A stretch of 64,000 nucleotides of DNA from JACNKJ01 sp964344565 (GTDB lineage: Bacteria > Krumholzibacteriota > Krumholzibacteriia > JACNKJ01). Shown in pieces: positions 1 to 8,817 of this stretch. A program made the position numbers and the translations under genes. The DNA lies in the NCBI GenBank assembly GCA_964344565.1, contig CAYFNT010000003.1:1-64000 (forward strand), in the 5' to 3' direction. Each line of letters opens with the position of its first letter. The first letter of the stretch is position 1. A model generated the notes under the pieces. The model worked only from the letters and a program-made list of their open reading frames with translations. It was not told where the DNA came from and ran no database searches.

Positions 1-2
1 CT

Positions 3-332
3 GTATCCAAAAAGGCAGTGAAAGAGCATCTCGCCGAGGGCAAACCCTGGGAAGGCTGGATCGAGGAGTCCCTCGAGTTTGACTCGACGTATTCCTCAGA
101 TCTCGGGTGCACGGAGGTGTACCAATGCTTTGAGATGCATTTCAAAATACTAGGGTACCGGCGACTGATGACCGAAGCCACCTTCGGAAGAGCTTTGAGA
201 GAAGTGTATCCGGGAATCGTGAAGACGCGCCCTCGAGCTAATGGAAAGAGAGTGTGGCGCTACTCAGGTCTTAAGTGGCGAGGCAATACACCTCCGCCCC
301 GTCCAACGCCGATGGATGAGAAGTGGTCCTAG
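3..332 (+). CDS. Phage/plasmid primase-helicase, C-terminal fragment (5' end outside window)
   Basis: The frame is open to the left edge, so this is the last ~110 residues of a larger protein. The segment with TFGRALREVYPG followed by Arg/Lys-rich KTRPRANGKRVWRY matches the winged-helix tail of P4/D5-type primase-helicases, which prime and unwind DNA for element replication. A GTG at 18 could be called a start but has no support from a ribosome binding site. The stop codon lies inside the first iterons of the repeat cluster, an arrangement seen in satellite islands where the origin follows the replication gene. The family call rests on the C-terminus only. Confidence 0.6.
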   Translation, partial: VSKKAVKEHLAEGKPWEGWIEESLEFDSTYSSDLGCTEVYQCFEMHFKILGYRRLMTEATFGRALREVYPGIVKTRPRANGKRVWRYSGLKWRGNTPPPRPTPMDEKWS

Positions 333-380
333 TGGTCCTAGAATGGTCAAGGCAAACGAAGCTTGCTAGGACCACTTTTT
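321..380 (+). terminator. Inverted iteron pair followed by T-run; possible primase terminator
   Basis: AAGTGGTCCTAG at 321-332 is the exact reverse complement of CTAGGACCACTT at 366-377, and a run of five T ends at 380. The 33-nt loop is long for an intrinsic terminator, and the arms are also iterons, so this may be origin structure and terminator at once. Confidence 0.4.
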
Positions 381-606
381 CGTGCCGTAACTGCTTGCGT
401 CACATTTACATACACACACTCACTTACTCTTGGTCCTAGTGGTCCATGCAAATACTAAAACCAGTTTGTGAAATAGTAGAGGTAGTAAAAGTATAGAAGT
501 AGTTCTGGCGATTACTAGGACCACCTGGACCACCCAGACCACACGCTGCCAAACAACGACTTACACGGTCCTGGCAACTGGATCTACCAGGACCGTGCTA
601 GGACCA
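324..606. repeat. 9-bp iteron cluster around an AT-rich segment: candidate replication origin
   Basis: Copies of TGGTCCTAG lie at 324-332, 333-341 and 431-439, with partial copies at 344-351 and 440-446. The reverse form CTAGGACCA lies at 366-374, 515-523 and 598-606, with tandem variants at 524-532 and 533-541. A diverged inverted pair lies at 566-574 and 587-595. Two groups of repeats thus flank an AT-rich stretch at about 447-514 that has no gene. In SaPI/PICI and P4-like elements the primase-helicase initiates at iteron groups flanking an AT-rich region beside its own gene (family knowledge), and this layout matches. This accounts for most of the gene-free stretch 333-674. Confidence 0.6.
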
Positions 607-623
607 AAATTGGGAATAAGAAG

Positions 624-650
624 GATGTAGTCGTCTAAGGCGCCTACATC
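624..650. promoter_or_regulatory. Operator-like dyad upstream of the HTH gene
   Basis: GATGTAG at 624-630 and CTACATC at 644-650 are perfect 7-bp inverted repeats with 13 bases between them, 25 bp before the HTH reading frame. This is a plausible autoregulatory or excisionase binding site, with no direct proof. Confidence 0.3.
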
Positions 651-674
651 ACCAAACTAAAACCGAAAATCAAA

Positions 675-974
675 GTGCAACATGAACACACTAGCCCAGC
701 TCTCGACACTGAGCTGGTCAATAAACTCGCCGACCTTCTCGACGGGTTTTCACGCGAGCTGCGTCAGCTCGTACTAGAACACAAACACACTTACTCACTC
801 ACTCACCTTCTCGATGCAGAAGGAGCCGCAGAGCTCCTCGGTCTCTCGGTCAGCAAGATCCGAGAGATGTGTATGAAGAGTGAGGTCCCCCACATCTCTT
901 TCGGCAGGTCGATCCGTTTCGACCCGACTGCTTTGAAGCTGTGGTGGGAAAGACTGCAGAAAGGAGGCGAGTAG
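675..974 (+). CDS. Small helix-turn-helix protein (excisionase/AlpA-like)
   Basis: A 99-residue protein. The C-terminal half (about 48-92) reads as a MerR/excisionase-type winged HTH: a DAEGAAELLGLS helix, a SKIREM recognition helix, then a beta wing with GRSIRFDP and a Trp-rich end. The N-terminal ~40 residues are predicted helical. It ends one base before the integrase ATG, so the two are almost certainly co-transcribed. Such proteins direct excision (Xis) or regulate element genes. The GTG start at 675 has no clear Shine-Dalgarno sequence, so the true N-terminus is uncertain. Confidence 0.65.
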   Translation: MQHEHTSPALDTELVNKLADLLDGFSRELRQLVLEHKHTYSLTHLLDAEGAAELLGLSVSKIREMCMKSEVPHISFGRSIRFDPTALKLWWERLQKGGE

Positions 975-2099
975 ATGGCCTGCGTAAGAAAGCACCGTGG
1001 GAAGTGGGTCATTGACTATCGCGATGCGACCGGGAAGCGACACGTCGAAGTCTCGGGGACAAATAAGAAGGAGGCAGAACGGAAACTCCGGCACGTCCTG
1101 AACCAGATCGAAACAGGGGCATATCGTCCCGATGGAAAGAAGAAGCCCTTCAAGGAGTACTCGGAAGACTGGATAGCCCACAAGAAGCAGGACCTCAAGT
1201 ACAACACCTGGGTCACCTACCATGGACAAGCGAAGCTATATCTCTTCGATGAGGAGCTTGGGCTGGCAGAGCGCAAACTGGCTACCATTGATCGTCCAGC
1301 TGTACTCGATTTCAAGGCAAAGATGAGGAAGAAGTACCCAAATCTGAGCAATCGGACGATCAACGCGACGCTGATTCTTCTGGGAAGCATCCTTCAGAGC
1401 GCTTTGATGGATGGTTACATCATGATCAACGCAGCCCGTCTTGTGAAAAAGCTCCCGCTCGAGCATCGTGAGATGGAAATCCTGAAGCCGGCTGAGATTC
1501 AGAAGGTTCTCAAGGCTGCCAAGGAGAAGGACTGGAACCTCTACGTGATGATCTACCTTCTCGTTATGACGGGGCTCAGACGCGGTGAAATGCTGGCCCT
1601 GGACTGGAAGGCGATCAAGTTCGCCGACAAGGCCATTGTTGTAAGAAGATCCTACACCTCCAATCGTTTCCAAAAACCCAAGACCAAGCTTTCGCGGCGC
1701 TCCGTGAACATGACACCGTCGGTCATCCAGATTCTCAAGGAGCATCGAATGAAGAAAGGGAACCCGTCAGCATCGACGCTACTTTTCGATCGTGGAGATG
1801 GGAAACCTCAGGATCCAACGAATCTCTCGAAGAAGATCTGGACGAGAATTCTTCAAGGTGCCGGTGTTCGCGAGTCCGTGAGGATCCACGACCTTCGCCA
1901 CACCTTCTGCAGCATGCTCCTGGCTCAGGGAGCAAGCCCTAAGTACATCCAGAGCCAGCTTGGACACTCGAGCATCATGGTCACCATGGATCGCTACGGG
2001 CACCTAATGCCAGAGACCAATCAGAAGGAATCGGAGCTCCTCGATGAAACTGTGTTTGGAAAGCCAAAAGACATCAGAGATGCCAAAGCAATATCGTAA
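975..2099 (+). CDS. int: Tyrosine recombinase / phage-type integrase
   Basis: 374 residues, a normal length for phage-type integrases. The N-terminal region to about residue 170 holds the arm-binding and SAM-like core-binding domains. The catalytic set is complete: Arg202 (TGLRRGE), His305 and Arg308 (HDLRHTF), His331 (LGHSS) and nucleophile Tyr341 (MDRYGH). It catalyses site-specific integration and excision. ATG follows the stop of the HTH gene directly. It sits about 2.1 kb from the tRNA-Lys 3' end, the presumed attachment site, with one cargo gene between. Confidence 0.93.
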   Translation: MACVRKHRGKWVIDYRDATGKRHVEVSGTNKKEAERKLRHVLNQIETGAYRPDGKKKPFKEYSEDWIAHKKQDLKYNTWVTYHGQAKLYLFDEELGLAERKLATIDRPAVLDFKAKMRKKYPNLSNRTINATLILLGSILQSALMDGYIMINAARLVKKLPLEHREMEILKPAEIQKVLKAAKEKDWNLYVMIYLLVMTGLRRGEMLALDWKAIKFADKAIVVRRSYTSNRFQKPKTKLSRRSVNMTPSVIQILKEHRMKKGNPSASTLLFDRGDGKPQDPTNLSKKIWTRILQGAGVRESVRIHDLRHTFCSMLLAQGASPKYIQSQLGHSSIMVTMDRYGHLMPETNQKESELLDETVFGKPKDIRDAKAIS

Positions 2100-2119
2100 C
2101 TATGCCTAATCCTCTGAGG

Positions 2120-2151
2120 AAGCCCGCTAGTTCTCACCTACTAGCGGGCTT
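2120..2151 (+). terminator. Intrinsic terminator after the integrase gene
   Basis: AAGCCCGCTAG (2120-2130) pairs with CTAGCGGGCTT (2141-2151) across a 10-nt loop, followed by TATTTCATT. It lies between the convergent integrase and DUF262 genes and could stop both transcripts. Confidence 0.8.
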
Positions 2152-2168
2152 ATTTCATTAGTTTACTA

Positions 2169-3986
2169 CTATACTTGTCGATGTTGAGAAGGAATTGTAA
2201 ACAAAGAGGCGGCACTAATCTGCTGCCCTTTCGCAAGCTTTCTAGCGGCATTCATAACTAGCGCAGCTCGTTTCTTAAGGAATGCGTCAAGATCTGCATG
2301 CAGCTTCTCAGTTTTCGCGCTCTCATCAAGATCCTCATAGCCCCCATTCGCTAGCTCTTCTAGTGGAATTAAGTGGGACTGTAGTCTCTCAAGGACTATG
2401 TCCTCCGTTGTCCATTCATACCGATCCTTCAAGTATGTAAGTGGGTCCTTTCTCCCAATCGAGATGTTTGTTTTCTCAGCTATGAGTGCGCAGTTCAATG
2501 CCATGAAGCTGTTCAATCCACATTCTTTGAGCAGTGCATCTGGAAAGATGTGGTGGTAGTGCCTTTTACTGATATCACTGTTCGACAGACGTTCACCTGT
2601 AGAAAAATCAAGTGCTCCTAGGCGGCATGCTACCGCAAGGATTGCACGACCACGAATCGTCGCCCGTTTAGGCCACTCGGCTGATAACAGTTCCTCTTCT
2701 TCTACAAGTGAGTGGTCGCTGAAAATGGGGACACTCCCTTCTCCGAAAAACTGGCCCCCTTTATCTCTCTCCATTAGTAGGATCCGACGCAAGGCCATGT
2801 AATCTGCATAGGCATGACTTGCTGCAGAATTCTCATAGCGATCAGTAAAAAAAGCATGCCAGAGGTACTTCTTCAATAGCAACTCATCCTGCCCCCGTTT
2901 ATCTCCACTCTCTGGGATTACCGTGAACAAGGCAGCCAGAACCGCAAGCACTGCATTTGTAGGTAATCGTGCCTTATCATAAATGCCCTCCCCTCTGAGG
3001 AATTCGGCCATCCTTGCTAAACCCCGCTCCATTGTCGCCCAGTTGTCCACCATTGTCTGGATGTCCATATTCCAAGCCCCACGCTGGTTGGGAAGCTTGT
3101 TTTGGAGAAGAGCTGAGGTCGTCAAGATTACATCCGAGAGATCCGAGTAATCTCCAACTTCGGGGTGCTTCTCGTCTAGTGTGTCTTGGAGGTCATGTAG
3201 TGAGCGATGCACAACACTCTCGACTTCAGCTACGATCACATCGTATTGAGAGAGAGGCTTGCTATTTGTATTCATTTTGATGAACACATCCAGAGCTACA
3301 CTCTTATCTGTTTGAGCTGGTAAAGTTAAATAGGGAAGGTTGTAGTTTGATACAATCGCTCTCAAATCGCGGATTTTATCACTGACTGACTTTTTGAAAT
3401 TTGCAAACTTCTCGAACTCCTCGAGATCATCACTCGGACGCAATGGATCTGTGGCAGTCTGAATCCAATCATCGATATCGGACTGAATATCCTCAGGTTT
3501 GAGTAAATCGGTTGGTACAAATCCACGCCTCAGACACTGAACAGGATCATCACACCATAGTGGGTACTTCTCTCCGTTCTTCTTGAAGTATCGTCCTCTG
3601 AAGAACACTGACATATCTTCCCGCTCTTCATCCTTCTCATACCGATCAAACTCCCTAAAGTAGACGAAGTACGTCTCGGTGTCGTAGTTGTTGTGAAAGG
3701 CGCGCCATAATGCAGTAAGTCGCTGTTGTCCATCGAGTAGGTGCTCCAATACTCTGGGGCCATTTTCAGGAGCTGTCTGGAGAAACCTAGATATGAACTT
3801 CTCATTGTTTACGTCCACATCTAATACAAGTGTTATCCCTAATGGTAAATTGTGTACTACTGTCTCGATTAGACTGCAAATCCGATGTCTGTCCCACGCC
3901 TCATAGCGCTGAAACCTTGGGAGCTTAATCTCTCCTCGCTGCACTTTTCCGTACCAGTCACTAAGCTTGCGATTTCTAGCTTCCAT
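2169..3986 (-). CDS. DUF262/DUF1524 (GmrSD-like) protein, probable anti-phage nuclease
   Basis: 605 residues. The N-terminal DUF262 domain shows the DGQQR motif at residues 85-89, in the ParB/Srx-like NTPase fold used by GmrS and related defence proteins. The C-terminal end has an HNH-type DUF1524 signature, HYHHIFP near residues 475-481 followed by conserved Asn residues. In GmrSD, S and D are nucleotide-dependent and cleave modified phage DNA; here both domains are in one chain. GGAG seven bases before the ATG supports the start. Its AT-rich codon usage and place between integrase and attachment site mark it as cargo. Target and nucleotide preference cannot be read from sequence. Confidence 0.8.
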   Translation of the reverse strand: MEARNRKLSDWYGKVQRGEIKLPRFQRYEAWDRHRICSLIETVVHNLPLGITLVLDVDVNNEKFISRFLQTAPENGPRVLEHLLDGQQRLTALWRAFHNNYDTETYFVYFREFDRYEKDEEREDMSVFFRGRYFKKNGEKYPLWCDDPVQCLRRGFVPTDLLKPEDIQSDIDDWIQTATDPLRPSDDLEEFEKFANFKKSVSDKIRDLRAIVSNYNLPYLTLPAQTDKSVALDVFIKMNTNSKPLSQYDVIVAEVESVVHRSLHDLQDTLDEKHPEVGDYSDLSDVILTTSALLQNKLPNQRGAWNMDIQTMVDNWATMERGLARMAEFLRGEGIYDKARLPTNAVLAVLAALFTVIPESGDKRGQDELLLKKYLWHAFFTDRYENSAASHAYADYMALRRILLMERDKGGQFFGEGSVPIFSDHSLVEEEELLSAEWPKRATIRGRAILAVACRLGALDFSTGERLSNSDISKRHYHHIFPDALLKECGLNSFMALNCALIAEKTNISIGRKDPLTYLKDRYEWTTEDIVLERLQSHLIPLEELANGGYEDLDESAKTEKLHADLDAFLKKRAALVMNAARKLAKGQQISAASLFTIPSQHRQV

Positions 3987-4106
3987 GAATCACTCCAGGA
4001 TGGGAAAGCGATATAGATTTGACTAGGACCTACACTATCAAATGACTCGACTCAATTGGCCAACAAAGTGCGTCAGCCATATAAGCGGGAATGCCTTGGC
4101 GATTAG

Positions 4107-4125
4107 TGGGTACAAAATGGGTACA
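4107..4125. repeat. Paired TGGGTACA direct repeats near the attachment site
   Basis: TGGGTACA occurs at 4107-4114 and again at 4118-4125, 11 bp apart (one helical turn), about 70 bp from the tRNA-Lys end. Short direct repeats at this distance from an attachment core are often integrase arm-binding sites; this is inferred. The rest of 3987-4150 holds no gene. Confidence 0.4.
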
Positions 4126-4155
4126 TCCTAGAAACCTGCGGCCAGAAAGCAAAGC

Positions 4156-4190
4156 GCCCTCACTGCTAACTCCTTGCAGTGAGGGCTTTT
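4156..4190. terminator. Hairpin terminator beside tRNA-Lys
   Basis: GCCCTCACTGC (4156-4166) pairs with GCAGTGAGGGC (4176-4186), an 11-bp stem with a 9-nt loop. TTTT follows on the plus strand, and a shorter GCTTT follows on the minus strand, where it would end the tRNA-Lys transcript. Confidence 0.7.
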
Positions 4191-4196
4191 ACAAGG

Positions 4197-4269
4197 TGAC
4201 CCGCGTAGGACTTGAACCTACGACCACCTGATTAAAAGTCAGATGCTCTACCGACTGAGCTAGCGGGTC
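4197..4269 (-). tRNA. tRNA-Lys(UUU)
   Basis: The 73-nt cloverleaf reads on the minus strand. The acceptor stem GACCCGC pairs with GCGGGTC, the discriminator base is A, and the anticodon loop CTTTTAA gives anticodon UUU. The T arm contains GGTTCAAGTCC. CCA is not encoded. The 3' end faces the integrated element, so the gene is the likely attB; an intact gene after integration implies the element restores the 3' end. Confidence 0.96.
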
Positions 4270-4345
4270 ATTTCGCCTGAGTTTCGGCCCCGGCTACCAG
4301 GCCTAAGATTTGCCGGGGGCGGAAACCCGCTGGCGATCCCGCGGT

Positions 4346-5647
<1,302 letters not shown>

Positions 5648-5707
5648 CGGGATTACCTTTCGAAGGATGGGAAAGCCGACCCAATGTAGAGGCGTCCGGG
5701 GCCCCTG

Positions 5708-6316
5708 TCAACGGAGCATCTGCTCCCGCCAGGCCCCCATGGCCTCGTCCACCCAGGCCCTGATCTCGGCCTTGCCCTCGCCGTTCTCCGACGAGAAAAA
5801 CTCAAGGGGCACTTGGGATTGTAGCCCCAGGGCCTTGAGAATCATCGACCGGTGTTTCTGCCGTTTGCCCCTGGAGATCTTGTCGGCCTTGGTCAGAGCC
5901 AGCACGAAGGGCAGCTGCCGGCCAGCGAGCCAGGAGACCATCTGCTTGTCCTGCTCACTGGGCTCATGGCGGCAGTCGATGAGCTGCACCACCCCGGCCA
6001 ATTGCTCGCGGCCCTGCAGGTACTCGTCCATGAAACGCCCCCACTCGGCCTTCATGCTCTTGCCCACGGCCGCATAGCCGTAGCCGGGCAGGTCCACCAG
6101 GTGGCCCCGGCCGTCGAGGTCGAAGAAGTTCAGGAGGCGGGTCTTGCCGGGCTTGCCGCTGACCTTGGCCAGGGCGCGCCTGCCGGCGATGGTGTTCAGC
6201 AGCGAGCTCTTGCCCACATTGCTGCGCCCCGAAAAGGCGACCTCGGGCAGTGGCGCCCGAGGACAGCCCTCCAGGGATTTGGCGCTGGTCACGAACTCAA
6301 GACGCTTCCAGCTCAT
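5708..6316 (-). CDS. engB: Ribosome biogenesis GTP-binding protein EngB (YsxC/YihA)
   Basis: 202 residues. GTPase motifs: G1 GRSNVGKSS at about 30-38, G3 DLPGYG, and G4 TKAD. It assists assembly of the 50S subunit. The frame is open far upstream, but the start is placed at the ATG (MSWKRL) that overlaps the lon stop codon as ATGA. This gives the usual family length and the usual N-terminus just before the G domain. Translational coupling to lon is likely. Confidence 0.94.
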   Translation of the reverse strand: MSWKRLEFVTSAKSLEGCPRAPLPEVAFSGRSNVGKSSLLNTIAGRRALAKVSGKPGKTRLLNFFDLDGRGHLVDLPGYGYAAVGKSMKAEWGRFMDEYLQGREQLAGVVQLIDCRHEPSEQDKQMVSWLAGRQLPFVLALTKADKISRGKRQKHRSMILKALGLQSQVPLEFFSSENGEGKAEIRAWVDEAMGAWREQMLR

Positions 6317-8757
6317 CAGCTCGGCGGAGGCGCCGCTCCGCTGCGGCCGGAAGGACGGCTCGGCGCCGACTTCTTCGACTTGCCCGGCTTTGCGCCCGGC
6401 ATCTCGACCAGGGCCTCGGCCAGCACCTCTTCGATGTTCTCCACGAAGACCAGGCGCAGCTGTTCCTTCACCGAATCGGGCAGCTCGGGCAGATCCTTCT
6501 CGTTCTGCTTGGGCAGCAGCACGGTCTTCATGCCGAGCCTCTGGGCCGCCACGGTCTTCTCGGGCAGGCCGCCCACCGCGAGCACCTTGCCCCGCAGGGT
6601 GATCTCGCCGGTCATGGCCACGTCGTGGCGCACGGGGATGCCCGTGATGGCGCTCACCAGGGCCGTGGTCAGGGCCACGCCCGCGCTGGGGCCGTCCTTG
6701 GGCACCGCGCCCTCGGGCACGTGGATGTGCACGTCCTGGCTTGTGAAGAAGTCCGTGTCGATGTTCCACTGCTCCGCGCGTCCGCGCACGATGGTCTGCG
6801 CGGCCTTGGCGCTCTCCTTCATCACGTCGCCCAGCTGTCCGGTGAGGATGAACTCGCCCTTGCCCGGGATCAGCTGCACTTCGATGTTCAGGGTCTCGCC
6901 GCCCACGCTGGTCCAGGCCAGTCCGGTGGCGATGCCCACCTCGTCGGCCTTGTCCTTCATGGCGTTGATGAAGCGCGGGGGTCCGAGCCACTCCTCGAGC
7001 ATCTCGGAATTCACCTCGACGCCGGCGACCTCGTTCTCCACCACCTGACGGGCGGTCTTGCGACAGAGGGCCGCCAGCTCGCGCTCCAGGTTACGCACGC
7101 CCGATTCGCGGGTGTACTCGCTGATGATACGGTCGAGCACGGCGTCGGAGATGGTCAGCTGCTCGTCCACCAGGCCGTGGGCCTTCAGCTGCTTGGGAAT
7201 CAGGAAGCCCCGCGCGATGGCGCGCTTCTCGTCCTGCAGGTAGCCCGGAATGCGGATGATCTCGAGCCTGTCCCTGAGCGGTCCCGGAATCTCGTGCAGA
7301 TTGTTGGCCGTGGTGATGAAGAAGACCTCGCTGAGGTCGAAGGCCACCTCGAGATAGTGATCGCTGAAGGTGTGGTTCTGCTCGGGATCCAGCACCTCGA
7401 GCAGCGCGCTCGTGGGATCGCCGCGGAAGTCCATGCCCAGCTTGTCCACCTCGTCCAGCAGGATCACCGGATTGCGCGTGCCCGCCTTCTTCAGCGACTG
7501 CACGATGCGCCCCGGCATGGAGCCGATGTAGGTGCGGCGATGTCCGCGGATCTCCGCCTCGTCGCGCACGCCGCCCAGGCTGATGCGCTGGAACTTGCGC
7601 CCCATGCTGTCGGCGATGGACCGGCCCAGGCTGGTCTTGCCCACTCCGGGAGGCCCCACGAAGCAGAGGATGGGCCCCTTCATCTTGCCGCTCCGCTTGC
7701 CCTTGCGGGTGAGCTTGAGCACCGACAGGAACTCGAGGATGCGCTCCTTGACCTTCTTCAGGCCGTGATGGTCGTCGTCGAGCTTCTCGGCCACCTTCAC
7801 GATGTCCAGGCGGTCGCGGCTGCGCTTGCGCCAGGGCAGGGCCAGAAGGGTCTCGAGATAGGTGCGGATCACCGAGGCCTCGGGGCTCATGGGCGGCATC
7901 TTGGCCAGGCGGTCCAGCTCGCGCATGGCCGCCTCTTCGCCGTCCTTGCTCATCTTGGCGTTCTCGATGTTGCCCGCGATCTCGTCGAGCTCGTTGGCCT
8001 CGTCGTCCTCGTGGCCCAGCTCGCGTCGGATGGCCTTCATCTGCTCGTTCAGGTAGAACTCGCGCTGGTTGCGCTGCACCTGGCTCTTCACCTCGGTCTC
8101 GATGCGCCGCTCCAGCTGCAGGATCTCCATCTCCTCGGTGATCACCCTCAGCAGGATGCGCATGCGCGCCACCGGCGAGGGCTCCTCGAGCAGGGCCTGC
8201 TTCAGTTCGATCTTCTCGGGGATGTGCGTGGCGATGGTGTCGGCCAGCAGCAGCGGATCCTCGACGTTGTCCAGGCTCATGAGCACACCGTCGGGCACCC
8301 GCTTGTTCAGTCCCACGTACTCGCGGAACTGCTCCTGCAGGGTGCGCATGAGCGCTTCGGCCTCGGCCTGGTCCGCTCCGCCGTCGTCGGTGAGCAGATC
8401 GAAGTGCACGCGGAAGTAGTCGTCGCTGTCCAGATACTCCAGGATCCGTACGCGGCTGAGACCCTCCACCAGAATCTTCATGGTGCCGTCGGGCAGGCGC
8501 AGCAGCTGCGTGATCTGCACGATGGTGCCGGTGCGGTGGATGTCCGCGCCGGTGGGCTCGTCGATGTCCTTGTCCTTCTGGGTGGCCACGATGAGCACGC
8601 GGTCCCGCAGCATGGATTCTTCCACGGCCGCCACGCTGCTCGGGCGGCCCACCAGAAGAGGATGGATCATGGAGGGGAAGACCACCACGTCCCGCAGGGG
8701 AAGCAGGGGCAGCTGGTCCTCCAGATGGAATACCTTGTCCTGATACTTGATCTCCAC
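6316..8757 (-). CDS. lon: ATP-dependent protease Lon
   Basis: 813 residues. The N-terminal LON substrate-binding domain starts at LPLLPLRDVVVFP (about residue 16). The AAA+ module has Walker A GPPGVGKTS near residues 366-374. The C-terminal serine-lysine protease domain has Ser691 in DGPSAG and Lys734 in GGLPEK, spaced 43 residues as in E. coli. It degrades misfolded and regulatory proteins. The Ser/Pro/Lys-rich tail after about residue 785 is an extension beyond the fold. It is 60 bp downstream of clpX. Confidence 0.97.
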   Translation of the reverse strand: MEIKYQDKVFHLEDQLPLLPLRDVVVFPSMIHPLLVGRPSSVAAVEESMLRDRVLIVATQKDKDIDEPTGADIHRTGTIVQITQLLRLPDGTMKILVEGLSRVRILEYLDSDDYFRVHFDLLTDDGGADQAEAEALMRTLQEQFREYVGLNKRVPDGVLMSLDNVEDPLLLADTIATHIPEKIELKQALLEEPSPVARMRILLRVITEEMEILQLERRIETEVKSQVQRNQREFYLNEQMKAIRRELGHEDDEANELDEIAGNIENAKMSKDGEEAAMRELDRLAKMPPMSPEASVIRTYLETLLALPWRKRSRDRLDIVKVAEKLDDDHHGLKKVKERILEFLSVLKLTRKGKRSGKMKGPILCFVGPPGVGKTSLGRSIADSMGRKFQRISLGGVRDEAEIRGHRRTYIGSMPGRIVQSLKKAGTRNPVILLDEVDKLGMDFRGDPTSALLEVLDPEQNHTFSDHYLEVAFDLSEVFFITTANNLHEIPGPLRDRLEIIRIPGYLQDEKRAIARGFLIPKQLKAHGLVDEQLTISDAVLDRIISEYTRESGVRNLERELAALCRKTARQVVENEVAGVEVNSEMLEEWLGPPRFINAMKDKADEVGIATGLAWTSVGGETLNIEVQLIPGKGEFILTGQLGDVMKESAKAAQTIVRGRAEQWNIDTDFFTSQDVHIHVPEGAVPKDGPSAGVALTTALVSAITGIPVRHDVAMTGEITLRGKVLAVGGLPEKTVAAQRLGMKTVLLPKQNEKDLPELPDSVKEQLRLVFVENIEEVLAEALVEMPGAKPGKSKKSAPSRPSGRSGAAPPPS

Positions 8758-8778
8758 CGTGTTCTCCTCAATAGAATT

Positions 8779-8803
8779 GCCGGACGGCGCCAGGCCGCCC
8801 GGC
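8779..8803 (-). terminator. GC-rich hairpin between clpX and lon
   Basis: GCCGGACGGC (8779-8788) pairs with GCCGCCCGGC (8794-8803) through 10 pairs including one G-U, with a 5-nt loop. On the transcribed minus strand only AATTCTATT follows, so it may be a weak attenuator or mRNA-stability element. Confidence 0.4.
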
Positions 8804-8817
8804 GAAAGGCTTCTCGC

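Larger units (their letters stand above)
1..4196. mobile_element. Right end of an integrated element (phage satellite/PICI- or ICE-like) at tRNA-Lys
   Basis: Only one end of the element is in the window. It carries a primase C-terminus, an iteron cluster, a small HTH protein, a tyrosine integrase and a DUF262 defence-type gene, and its base composition is visibly more AT-rich than the chromosome to the right. It stops against the 3' end of tRNA-Lys, the usual target of tyrosine integrases. The primase, origin, excisionase-like and integrase order resembles phage-inducible islands and P4-type satellites (family knowledge). The left end, the second attachment copy and any packaging genes lie outside the window, so the class of element is inferred and its exact boundary is not fixed. 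Confidence 0.72.

Noticed and set aside
4270..4345. Terminator between purA and tRNA-Lys
   Set aside because: A 7-bp CCCCGGC/GCCGGGG stem exists on the minus strand but has a 17-nt loop and no T-run.
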